Of a DNA stretch of 11,311 nucleotides, positions 1-8,626 are shown one piece after another. Source of the stretch: Entamoeba histolytica HM-1:IMSS. Lineage: Eukaryota; Evosea; Mastigamoebida; Endamoebidae. The notes below the pieces were generated by a model, which had not been told where the DNA came from, ran no database searches, and saw nothing but the letters and a program-made list of their open reading frames with translations. A program made the position numbers and the translations under genes. The DNA lies in the NCBI RefSeq assembly GCF_000208925.1, contig NW_001915140.1, forward strand, positions 8,264-19,574, read 5' to 3'. Each line of letters starts with the position of its first letter. The first letter of the stretch is position 1.

Positions 1-48
1 ATTAGCAAAGAAAAAATGCATCTAAATAATTTACAAAAAAGAAAAAAA

Positions 49-68
49 GATGCAAAATATTTTGCATC
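49..68. repeat. Perfect 20-base palindrome
   Basis: GATGCAAAATATTTTGCATC equals its own reverse complement with no spacer. Its right half (AAATATTTTGCATC) recurs at 1628-1641 and 1657-1670, and a further GCATC lies at 18-22. It could be a dimer-binding site, the junction of two head-to-head repeat copies, or the edge of a dispersed repeat. Confidence 0.75.
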
Positions 69-1627
69 CATAGAATTTTCCATTTATTATATTTTGCTCC
101 TAAAATAAAAATAAAAAGTATGATAAATATACAATCTGTATATATTTATGTTTATATTTTATAATAATTTCTATTTTGTATGAAATATTAATGAAATAGA
201 TGATTTGATGAATCATATTTATTTTTATTCTTTTATTTATATGTTATTTATCTATCGTATTTTTATATATTTATTTCTCTGTTTATAATATGTATATCAT
301 TGTATTCTTCTTATTATCTATATATTATTATATTATTATATTATTCTTATTTTATGTTTTTTATGTTTATATTATTTAGATTTTCTTATTGTTATGTTTA
401 TATTCTTTTATATTTAGATGTATTTGTTTATTCATCTTTATCATTTTTATATTATTATCATTTATATCTATTTTCATTTTATATTTATTCTCTTTTGTTT
501 TATATTAATATTAAATTTATCTTTTATACTTTGATTTTATTATTATATCATTGACTATCATTTCTCCTTTTATTTATCATTTATTCTTATTATTCTTTTG
601 TTTTATATTCTATCTATGTTATATATTCATATCATTTTCATTTATATTTTATCACTTATTATATGTTATAATAACATAACACTTATGATTGAATATATAA
701 TAAACATCATGTTTAAATTATACATATAAATAATAAACATAGAAAGAATAAAATATTTTTCATTAATAAAATAATATTAATCATTTTACATCATTAAATT
801 AGACACTTTTTATTGAATATTTCTAATTTTTACAATAAAAATACACTTTTTATTTCTTCTTTTCTTATTTTATTACATCTTTGTGATTTATTATTTTTAT
901 ATTCTTCTTCTACTTTATTTTTATTCTTTTATATATTTTTATTCTTTTTATATTATTTGTTTTTCGTTGTTTTTCTATTTCTTTCTTCTATTATTTATCA
1001 ATTTTATATTCATTTATTCTTTTTATTTCTTTTTTATTAATTCTTGGGTATTGTATATTTCTTTAATATTTCATTTGTGTATTATCAAATTATATGTTTT
1101 ATTGATTTTATGTTGAACAAAATATTAAATAAATCAATATTTTCAATGTTAATTATTCATTATTTATTCTGAAATGTTGTGTATATTTATTATATTAAAT
1201 GAATATGATGAATGAATATCAATATTATTGTTTATTTGATTTTAAAAAATAATAAATGAATATGAAATAATGAAATAAAATAATGAAGACAATGAAATGA
1301 TAATGAAATAGAATAATCTAATATTGAACAAATCAAATAAAGAATATATTGAATATATCATTATTGTTACTTTATTATTTGTTATTTCAATTATTAAATA
1401 TTAATAAATTATTATTCATGAATATTTAATTGATTGATATTTTACAATTTCATTTTCATTTTATTTAATAAATGAAATATAAATAATAAATGAATGAATA
1501 ATAATTTAATATATGAAATAATAAAAAGAAAAGAAAGATAAATAATAAAGAAATATGATGTATTTAATATATAATATAATTTATTATCAAATATAATAAT
1601 ATCAAATGATGAATTATTTTTATTTCA

Positions 1628-1716
1628 AAATATTTTGCATCAATAAAAATGTTGCTAAATATTTTGCATCATTAAATTTTGCACTTTTTTTATTTGTTTC
1701 AATAAAATTTGCATCC
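1628..1716 (+). repeat. Short direct repeats of AAATATTTTGCATC
   Basis: The 14-base word AAATATTTTGCATC starts at 1628 and again at 1657, a spacing of 29 bases. A partial copy (AAAATTTGCATCC) ends at 1716. The same word occurs at 55-68 inside the palindrome near the left edge. Units beyond the core align only loosely, so this is a degenerate repeat and not a clean tandem array. Confidence 0.6.
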
Positions 1717-1905
1717 TTTATTTTTTTTCATTCTTTTCTTCTTTTATCATCTCTTTTGTTTTATTACACTTTATCTTCTTTCTTTTTATATTCTCTCCTT
1801 TCTACTTTTATTCTTTCTTCATCATATTCTACTTCTTACTTTCTTTTTATTCTTTTATATCATTCATTCTCTTCTTTTTCAATTATTTGCTTTTTTTCGT
1901 TGCCA
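1690..1905 (+). repeat. Polypyrimidine low-complexity tract
   Basis: About 215 bases are almost pure T and C on the plus strand, built from TTCTT, TTTAT and CTTTC words. They create long spurious frames rich in Phe, Ser, Leu and Tyr. It ends abruptly at about 1905, where purine-rich sequence begins. Confidence 0.7.
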
Positions 1906-1961
1906 TAAAAGACAATATAACAATATCACAAATCACAACAATGAGATGAAATAATGAAATA

Positions 1962-2350
1962 ATGAGAAAGACAAAACAACAAGAAGTGATTATTAAATAT
2001 TTAAAGAATAAGTTCCAATATCACTACTCAGATGAGTTGAATTTTTATAATTATTTTAACAAAAAGATGAGAATTAAAGAATGGTAGTTACAAAATAGAA
2101 ATTAATACATATTCAAAAGATGATATAAACAAGTAAAAAGAAATGAAGAAACAAATGAAATAATAAGAAAATCACGAGTTGAGCATACTAAAATAATATT
2201 CAATATGTAAGAATATCCTAACTATAAACAATGTAGTAATAATGGTTGTGTGAATGTAGAGTTTAAGAATGAAGAAGAATGCAGTTCAAGAAAAGAATAG
2301 ACAAATCTAACAAAGAAATGAAAGAATAGAAATGAGATTATCATAGATAT
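1962..2350 (+). pseudogene. Decayed reading frame with homeodomain-like start
   Basis: From the ATG at 1962 there are 41 open codons of normal-looking composition, then TAG (2085-2087), TAA (2103-2105) and more stops in the same frame. Between stops the translation still looks like protein to about 2350. Residues 13-18 read YLKNKF and the frame reaches IKEW, a stop, then LQNRN. This resembles the homeodomain L16...F20 spacing and the recognition helix WFQNR. The F-to-W distance is 23 residues against 28 in the classical family, so helix 2 would be shortened. There is no GTTTGT intron that would remove the stops. I infer a dead gene copy. The homeodomain assignment is tentative, and the purine-rich composition could mimic some of it. 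Confidence 0.35.
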
Positions 2351-2935
2351 GATTAATGTATGAAGTTTGAATGAGATATAACATTTATGAATAAGATGAA
2401 AATAAGAAAAACGATGGAAATAGAAGAAATGACGAAAATATAACAATAACGGTTGTAATAACAATATTGAGATTATTTAATAATGAAACAAGAAGAACAA
2501 TGAATGAAATTTGCATAGAAATGTCATGTGAAATAACAAAGAAAAGATAATTATCATAAATATAAAAACACTAAATAGTGAATATAATGAATATATGTAT
2601 GAAACAGAAGAATGATTATTTTTAGAGAGTGAATTGAAGTAAACTTACGTGAACAAGAGATAAAAGTGAATTTGATTTGAAGATAATTTAATTATTATTC
2701 TGTTTTAAATTTTTTATTGTTATAACGTCTGATAAATACTACTGTATGACATGGCTAAAACAATAAATTTTTCAATTAAGCCAATAACTATAATTTATGT
2801 CTTAATAATTCTTAACTGTATTTATGTTAATCTGTTATTTATGGCAACGTATTAAAAAAACTTCACAGTGTAACAAATAAAAGGAAAATAGATTATGTCA
2901 AAGATATTAAATTGAAGTTGAAAACAATAGTAGAA
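2351..2935. other. Intergenic sequence without an intact gene
   Basis: Purine-rich to about 2690, then more balanced. A 41-codon open stretch on the plus strand (2831-2953, stop at 2954-2956) has no start codon at its head and overlaps the last exon of the neighbouring minus-strand gene, so I do not call it a gene. No RNA gene or clear repeat was seen. Confidence 0.5.
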
Positions 2936-4017
2936 TTATTGGACATGGATTTTTGATGTGAAAAATGTTTTTAAAGTGGTTTGGGATGTTATTTCTTCAG
3001 AGCAAATGAATCCTATTGTTTTTAATGTTGTGAATCCTTCATTAATTAAAGACTGTCTAATATTTGTAAACATTTCAACCATCTAATAATTTGAATATAA
3101 ATATTTAGTGATCATTTATATTTTAAAGACAATATGTGACAACAACAAACAACTTGTTCAATCAAATTTTCGTTTCCAATATCATCAAGAACAAAGAATA
3201 AAGAAGAAGCTTTCATTTGATGGCATTTAAAGATAAGATTTGAATAATACACCATACTTTTGTCATTTGAGCCAAATTGAAACGCATTATTTTCATTAAA
3301 AAATGAATGAATAACTACATTGTAATACATATTTGAGTGCATTGTTAAAAACATATCCCCTACTTTCATGTTATCAATATTCATGTGTTTAATTTGATAC
3401 TCATAACCTCCATAATGAATGTCATACTTTAAATTTGATTTTAAATGAAGTTGAATTGAACTTTCAAACCCCTTGTGAATAGGAATATTTAATACAGCTA
3501 ATTCTCCATTAAAAATATTTTGAATTGAATTATGTCTTTCAGAGCAATTAGCTGGAAATTCTCCATCATGAAAAAGAATTGGAGATGAATTAAACTCTAC
3601 AATCAATTTATTTTTAATTTGTTTAATTTCAAATGAAAAGTTAATTTTAATTGAAGAAGGAAGTTGTAATGGAATAATTTCTAATGCTTTAGGATTTCTA
3701 ATTTCTGAATTGTCATCACAATATTCTTTAATACATCTCCAAAACAATGCAAAGTATTCATTTTGAGAATGTGAAACATGTTTAATTGAATCTTCAATTT
3801 GAAATAATGCAAAACGATGATAAACACTATTCTGTATTAATGACAAATATCTAAAGAATAATTTATTCTGTTCTTTATTTATTGTAATAATTTCATTGTT
3901 TTCTTCTTTCCATTCTTCAACAATATTTTTCCAATCCTCTTGTTCTTCAATTTTTTTTTCTTCTTCCTCTTGAACGATGTAATTAATTTCTTTATTGGTT
4001 TCACTTGTTTTTGACAT
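2936..4017 (-). CDS. Unrecognised 337-residue protein, two exons
   Basis: I do not recognise this protein. Exon 1 is 4017-3151 (289 codons) and exon 2 is 3082-2936 (48 codons plus TAA). They are joined across a 68-base GTTTGT...TTAG intron in phase 0. Read without splicing, the protein would be 301 residues with an odd tail containing three consecutive cysteines. Splicing replaces that with an ordinary-looking tail starting MVEMFTNIRQS. Residues about 15-50 are strongly acidic and probably coiled coil. The rest (about 105-275) alternates hydrophobic and polar residues as in a beta-rich domain. No signal peptide, membrane segment or catalytic motif is visible. The start is supported by an AACTTAAAAAG promoter word 9 bases upstream. 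Only 63 bases separate it from the TAF2 stop codon. The intron is inferred from consensus and frame, not from homology. Confidence 0.75.
3083..3150 (-). other. Intron in the 337-residue protein gene
   Basis: 68 bases on the minus strand, 5' GTTTGTTGTT and 3' AAATTATTAG. It contains an in-frame TGA (3112-3114) that would otherwise end the protein. Phase 0: exon 1 ends with codon GTT and exon 2 begins ATG GTT GAA. Confidence 0.7.
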
Positions 4018-4025
4018 AACTTTTT

Positions 4026-4038
4026 CTTTTTAAGTTTT
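4026..4038 (-). promoter_or_regulatory. Core promoter word AACTTAAAAAG
   Basis: The minus strand reads AAAACTTAAAAAG, 9-21 bases before the ATG at 4017. It matches the GAACTTAAAA word upstream of TAF2 and RPS23 except that the leading G is A. The whole upstream region to the TAF2 stop is only 63 bases. Confidence 0.5.
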
Positions 4039-4080
4039 TTAAAATAAAAAAGAAAGTTTTTTTACAAAGAAATAAAAAAA

Positions 4081-6921
4081 CTAAATTATTGTTGGTGCAA
4101 TTGGAGGAACAATGGATTGAACCAATGAATCTCCCCACCACTTTTTAAATACTAATGCTAACATAATTTTGTTTTTGACAAAATCATGACGATTACATAA
4201 TACTTTAAATACACGATTTCCTAAATCTCTAAAATATGTTGTAAATATAATATCTTGAGGCGGAAAATTTTTTAAAGTTAATGCCATTTCACATATGGCA
4301 TACCTTACTCTTCCATTATCACCTCGTTCATGAGTCTCTACAAATATAGTAAGTCCTTGTTGTGGATCACTTTTTAATAAAGCACGTATTGCTGCAACAC
4401 GAACTTCATAAAAATTACCTACACTACAAAGTGACGTTAAGTCACATAATCCAGGTGCCATTTTAATAACAGCCAATGTTACAATATTTCTGTCTGATGG
4501 AATAATTTTGTCTTTATTTAATTCTCTTTTAAGGAATTTAGTAATTCGTTCATTATCTTCATCTTTAGAACTAACAATTTTTCCTAAAGCACCAATAACT
4601 GATTTAATAAAAACTCCATCTTGATATTTGTTTCTTTCATTTGTTGAATTTTCTGCGATTTCTAATAACAAACTAACTGCCTCAGGATATGATGGTAATG
4701 ACAATGCATCAATTCTATTTTTATGTTTATCATCATATAATCCTCCCCAATTAATTTTATCTGTAAGACTATGAATTCTAACATTAGCAAAAGCTCCTAT
4801 TAATCCTTTTTGTAATTCATATCTTAATGGATTAGAAAAGTCTAATGGTATAACTCCAACACTTTCTTCGTAATAATTTGTTTTATAAAATTGTTTTAAT
4901 AAATGAAATCCTAAATACCCATTTTGTTCACATGACATACGAGCAATAGCATGTGCAGCAGCAATTTGAACTTTATAGAAACAACGATGATTATTAATTA
5001 AAAAATCAAACAAAGCATTAATTCCTTTTTCACTTTTACATTTTTCTAATCCTTCAATAGTAACTAACTGACCTCTAACTGTTCTAACAAATTCTAACTG
5101 TGTTAACCACATATATTCTTGAAATGATTGTTTATCTCTTTTTATTCTTCTTGGGTAATCATTGTCTGGATCAATTTCAATATAAAGAATTGGTACATCA
5201 GTTTCTCCTTGACCACTTCGTTTACAATCTCTTGAATCTAAATCGTACATAATTGTTTCACCAGTATCAGTTTTAATAGGTCTTTTTCTTTGTTTTCTAA
5301 TTCTTGAATGACAAGGAATACTTTTACTTGTTTCTTCTCCAGTTAATTCAATAGTATCTTCAATAGTTTGTTCAACTTCATGAATTCTAACTGGAACAAC
5401 ATTATATCCTTTTTCTTTTCTAGACTGATGAATTTTAAAATCTGTTTGAATAGTCCTTTGCGTAAACGTAAAACTAACAGCAATTTTACTATATCCTGTT
5501 CCGTTTACTAACCGTTCTTCAAATTGTTTCATTAAAGAAGAGTTTTGTGTTTGTAACTCTTTGACAAACTGTCTTGTTTTAATATTTCTTTTAAGATCAT
5601 CCATTGGTTCTCCATTATTTAAAACCTTTTCACAAACTAACTTTTTCATTCTATCCTTTCCTAAATTATTTTCCATTACTCCCATTGCTATATCAACTTT
5701 TCTTCTAAAATGGTCATTGATTTCCATCTCAGCAAATACTTTTCTTTCTTCAGTATGTAATGGTTCTCCCCACTTTTGGTATAACACTAATTCTTGTGAC
5801 TCAATAGACTTATATTTGACATAATTTTGTCCATTTACTGTTTTAATAAATTGTTCTGCCAAATAATCACGAATACCTAATGTTATCCATTCATCACTAA
5901 TTCTATTTGGAATAATATAATGTCCAACCCATTGTGATGCAACTACTCTTCCAATCTCAAAACTAACATGTCTATATCTATCAGCATTATCTTCAAGGTA
6001 TAAAAGTTCTGTTGATATAATAATAAGACCAGCAAATGACATTGTTTGAGAATGAGGTAATTCTTTAGAAACGACTACTGAAAGAGAAAATGGTTCTGGG
6101 GTTGATGTATATTTCTTAATACATTGAATTGCTTTAGGAAACATTTGAGTTAATGTATATTGTGCTCTTTTTTCTTCAATTGTACCAGAAAAATAACCAA
6201 CTTTTAATGATGATTCTATTGGTAATAATTTGACAGGTGCAATAATAAATCCATATGACTTGATAGGAATACGTGTCTTTAATGTATAATTGAACGTTCT
6301 CATCTCACCATTAATAATTGGAATACTTGGATTTCCTGTAGCAATAACTACATAAGGATCTGGAACAATAAAAGTCATTTCATAACATACTAATTGAAAA
6401 GAATTACAAATACATGGCATCCAAGAAGCAGTATCTAAATAACCATCTAATGTAACTAAACTTGAAGGAGTTGTATACAATCCACTTCCTTTATTTGTTT
6501 TATATATTATTCTTAACACATAACTATTTTCAGAGTTTAACAAAAGTTTTTCTGGCCAAGAAATCGTTAATTGACCAATACTTCCTTTATACATTTCTTC
6601 AAATGTTGAATAAGTAGGAGAATCAATAAGTGGATAATCATTATCAAGAATCCCAGGAGTTTGTGTAAAATGACATTGAAATGCAGGAGAATCATCTTTT
6701 GTTTGTAGTTCCAATGAAATTGAATCAATAATTAAACGATTAACATGTAATACAATTCCTCGATTTTTGACAAATTCAACTGTTTTATCTGACATTAAAA
6801 ATGTCATTGCAATTTCACTCTCTAATTTCCATGTTTGTGGATCAACTATAAATTTACCAAATACTTCATTTATTGAAATAAATTTAATTGTTTCTTCTTG
6901 CACAGTTAATTCAACCTCCAT
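4081..6921 (-). CDS. TAF2: TAF2, TFIID subunit with inactive M1 peptidase fold
   Basis: A 946-residue homologue of TFIID subunit TAF2 (human about 1200), which with TAF1 contacts initiator DNA in the nucleus. Residues about 1-370 follow the M1 aminopeptidase layout. The exopeptidase GAMEN position is SFAGL (about 295-299). The zinc motif HEXXH before the conserved QW is RVVAS (about 326-330), so no zinc site remains, as expected for TAF2. The TAF2 word SDEW follows at about 343. At about 580-605, IEIDPDNDYPRRI and the following EYMW resemble the human LRLDPEM region, and about 610-930 is a HEAT-like helical array containing CFYKVQIAAAHAIARM. It lacks the human C-terminal extension. The gene is intronless: GTTTGT words inside it fall in conserved coding sequence. 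It diverges from VPS45. TAATTT overlaps the stop region (TAATTTAG), a likely poly(A) signal. Confidence 0.9.
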   Translation of the reverse strand: MEVELTVQEETIKFISINEVFGKFIVDPQTWKLESEIAMTFLMSDKTVEFVKNRGIVLHVNRLIIDSISLELQTKDDSPAFQCHFTQTPGILDNDYPLIDSPTYSTFEEMYKGSIGQLTISWPEKLLLNSENSYVLRIIYKTNKGSGLYTTPSSLVTLDGYLDTASWMPCICNSFQLVCYEMTFIVPDPYVVIATGNPSIPIINGEMRTFNYTLKTRIPIKSYGFIIAPVKLLPIESSLKVGYFSGTIEEKRAQYTLTQMFPKAIQCIKKYTSTPEPFSLSVVVSKELPHSQTMSFAGLIIISTELLYLEDNADRYRHVSFEIGRVVASQWVGHYIIPNRISDEWITLGIRDYLAEQFIKTVNGQNYVKYKSIESQELVLYQKWGEPLHTEERKVFAEMEINDHFRRKVDIAMGVMENNLGKDRMKKLVCEKVLNNGEPMDDLKRNIKTRQFVKELQTQNSSLMKQFEERLVNGTGYSKIAVSFTFTQRTIQTDFKIHQSRKEKGYNVVPVRIHEVEQTIEDTIELTGEETSKSIPCHSRIRKQRKRPIKTDTGETIMYDLDSRDCKRSGQGETDVPILYIEIDPDNDYPRRIKRDKQSFQEYMWLTQLEFVRTVRGQLVTIEGLEKCKSEKGINALFDFLINNHRCFYKVQIAAAHAIARMSCEQNGYLGFHLLKQFYKTNYYEESVGVIPLDFSNPLRYELQKGLIGAFANVRIHSLTDKINWGGLYDDKHKNRIDALSLPSYPEAVSLLLEIAENSTNERNKYQDGVFIKSVIGALGKIVSSKDEDNERITKFLKRELNKDKIIPSDRNIVTLAVIKMAPGLCDLTSLCSVGNFYEVRVAAIRALLKSDPQQGLTIFVETHERGDNGRVRYAICEMALTLKNFPPQDIIFTTYFRDLGNRVFKVLCNRHDFVKNKIMLALVFKKWWGDSLVQSIVPPIAPTII

Positions 6922-6944
6922 TAAATTTTTGTTTTTAAGTTCTT
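6922..6944 (-). promoter_or_regulatory. TAF2 core promoter: GAAC/TATA-like and initiator
   Basis: The minus strand reads AAGAACTTAAAAAC (6944-6931) and then AAAAATTTA (6930-6922), directly against the ATG. GAAC is the known Entamoeba core element. AAAAATTTA is one base from the published initiator AAAAATTCA. If it is used, the 5' leader is under 10 bases. Confidence 0.65.
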
Positions 6945-7020
6945 CACTTTCCTTTGTTTTTAATCAACCCTAAAAATAAATCAACTAAAGAAAGAAAAAC
7001 AAATAATATGAATATTTATG

Positions 7021-7034
7021 TTATTTAAAGAACT
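7021..7034 (+). promoter_or_regulatory. VPS45 core promoter: TATTTAAAG fused to GAAC
   Basis: TTATTTAAAGAACT joins the Entamoeba TATA-like word (GTATTTAAAG, one mismatch) and the GAAC element, sharing a G. It lies about 31-44 bases before the exon 1 ATG at 7065. That supports this start over the ATG at 7220, which is about 190 bases away. Confidence 0.65.
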
Positions 7035-7064
7035 AAAAAATATTTTTAAAGTAAATGACATTTA

Positions 7065-8626
7065 ATGGATATTTCTTATATAAAAAGCATTTTATTAAAT
7101 TTTACAAAATTATTTAATGAAAATGAAGAAGAAAGAAAACTAATTTATTTTATAGTTGATGAAATAACTGTTTGTTTAAATATTTTAAATAATTTTAAGA
7201 CAAAGAAATTTACAATTAGATGTCTATTATTTCATTTATAAGTCAAACTGATAAAATTCAGTTTGGAATTATGACAACGACTTCATTAAAATCGACTTAT
7301 GATAATAGAACATATTCAAATGCATTACTTTTTATTTCTCCTAATAAAAAAAGTATAAATGATTTATGTAAACATCTTCAAAATCCATCATATAATAAAT
7401 ATATCATTTGTTTGTTTATTTATGTAATTTTAATATTAAAATTTTTAATTGAAGTAATAATTTTAGTATTTAATGAAACAATTAATGATTTAATACTTCA
7501 AAAAATTGCAACATCTGATATTTTTCATTGTATTTATAATATTTATTCAATTCCATTTCAATTTAAATGTATTACTCCAAACTGTTTTATTTCACTAGAT
7601 AAAAATCATTCATTTAACACAATATCTTCTTTTCTTCTTTTAAACAATTTACATCCATCAATTTTTTTACAAACTAATTCAATTACAACTAATAATAAAT
7701 TACTTGTTGAACAATTAAAAAAAGAAATACATCCATCAGATAATACATCATTATTAGTTATTCTTGATAGATGTTTTGATGGATATACCCCATTAATTCC
7801 AAATACTTCAGTATTTGGTCAATTAGTAGAATATAATCAAATAAATCTTATAACATATTTTATTAATAAAAGTTTTTATTTTAATTTCGAACAAATTCAT
7901 ACAAAACAAATTTATGAAATGAATTTTGTTGATGCACAAGAATATATTTCTCAAAAGAAAAAAGAAATTGATGATTCTTGGGAAGAATTAAAAGAAAAAA
8001 TTAAAAATAATACATTACATAGTGGAGATGATGTAGAACTTAATCAACTTTCACTTTCTAAAAATAAATTAGATATCGAAAAAGAAGAAGTAGATGCTTT
8101 ATATAAAATTATTTTTGAATTATCAAAAGAAATGATTAAAAAATATCAAACTAAAGAAAAATTTGGTGAATATTTTAATCTTCATAATTCATTTAAATTA
8201 AAAGATTTAAATGATGAACGAATAGAAATAATGAAATGTATTTTAAATAAAAATGGAAATTCAAAATATAATCAACAAATAATAAAAAAATGTAATGAAA
8301 AACATAGAATTCTTCCATTTAATTCATATTATGGTATAATCAATTCATTAATAACTAATACACAATATATTCCACCAATTATTGAATTACTTAATACAAT
8401 AAAAAATATAAAAGAAACAAAAATTAATATATTAAAATATCTTAAACTTGAATATGGAAATATTAATAATTGGAATACAATTATTCTTTGGATTGAAGGT
8501 GGTATTTCTTTGGTTGAAGAAAAATATATCTTTGATTGGTGCCAAAAAAATAAAGAATTTAAAGTTATTATTGGTGGTTCATTAATATTAAATTTTGAAA
8601 ATTATAAAGACTGGCTATTAGAATAA
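7065..8626 (+). CDS. VPS45: VPS45-like Sec1/Munc18 protein, three exons
   Basis: SM proteins bind syntaxins and SNARE bundles to drive membrane fusion; VPS45 serves endosome and trans-Golgi transport. Exons are 7065-7169, 7220-7409 and 7467-8626, giving 484 residues (family usually about 550-600). The spliced N-terminus reads LIYFIVDEIT then MSIISFISQT, matching the family pattern LLMDKETTSIVSMVYTQ, followed by ALLFISPNKKSINDL and NKYIILFNETIND (family: FIYFSNVISKSD). ILDRCFDGYTPLI at about 197-209 is the SM signature (ILDRxxDxxTPLL). The end has WIEGGIS and VIIGGSLIL, typical of the C-terminal SM domain. VPS45 fits better than VPS33, Sly1 or Sec1, but the paralogue call is less sure than the family. 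The ATG at 7220 is the first codon of exon 2 and is not a start. The stop overlaps TAATT, one base from the convergent neighbour. Confidence 0.85.
7170..7219 (+). other. Intron 1 of VPS45-like gene
   Basis: 50 bases, GTTTGTTTAA...ACAATTAG, phase 0 between codon ACT and codon ATG. Exon 1 gives exactly 35 codons. It contains a stop in the exon 1 frame after exon 1 is extended, so it must be removed to give the full protein. Confidence 0.85.
7410..7466 (+). other. Intron 2 of VPS45-like gene (in-frame, stop-free)
   Basis: 57 bases, GTTTGTTTATT...ATAATTTTAG, phase 1. It is a multiple of three with no stop, so it hides inside a single open frame as a hydrophobic insert (CLFIYVILILKFLIEVIIL region). 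Removing it gives NKYIILFNETIND, which matches the SM family. Confidence 0.85.

Larger units (their letters stand above)
1..1905. other. AT-rich gene-free region with low-complexity blocks
   Basis: No convincing gene is visible on either strand. The sequence is nearly all A and T. Open frames here are poly-Phe/Tyr/Leu/Ser strings produced by pyrimidine-rich DNA (roughly 290-640, 820-1110 and 1690-1905 on the plus strand), with purine-rich GAAATAATGAAAT stretches at about 1250-1330. No tRNA or rRNA signature was found by eye. Nearly 3 kb without an intact gene contrasts with the dense remainder of the window. It could be a degenerate copy of a dispersed Entamoeba repeat such as the ERE families, but I cannot test that here. 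Confidence 0.6.

Noticed and set aside
300..1954. Several plus-strand open frames of 75-100 codons (300-554, 813-1040, 883-1116, 1606-1908, 1709-1954)
   Set aside because: They are almost entirely Phe, Tyr, Leu, Ser and Ile from T-rich low-complexity DNA, overlap each other in different frames, and lack promoter words or any domain pattern.
2222..2464. Minus-strand 80-codon open frame
   Set aside because: It is antisense to purine-rich sequence that reads as a decayed plus-strand frame, has low-complexity Phe/His/Leu composition, and has no upstream promoter word.
2928..3088. Plus-strand pseudogene suggested by the coherent string from 2937 (NYWTWIFDVKN and on)
   Set aside because: It is the complement of the newly inferred last exon of the minus-strand gene, which has proper splice sites, phase and stop.
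5506..5567. Possible intron inside TAF2 (GTTTGTCAAAG...GGTTAG, minus strand)
   Set aside because: Removing it would delete the segment (VKELQTQ...FEERL) that aligns with the helices leading to the conserved end of the M1-like region.
5561..5824. Plus-strand frame of 87 codons inside TAF2
   Set aside because: Antisense shadow of a conserved coding region of TAF2.
6767..6973. Plus-strand frame of 68 codons over the TAF2 start
   Set aside because: Antisense shadow that would cross the TAF2 promoter; no promoter of its own.
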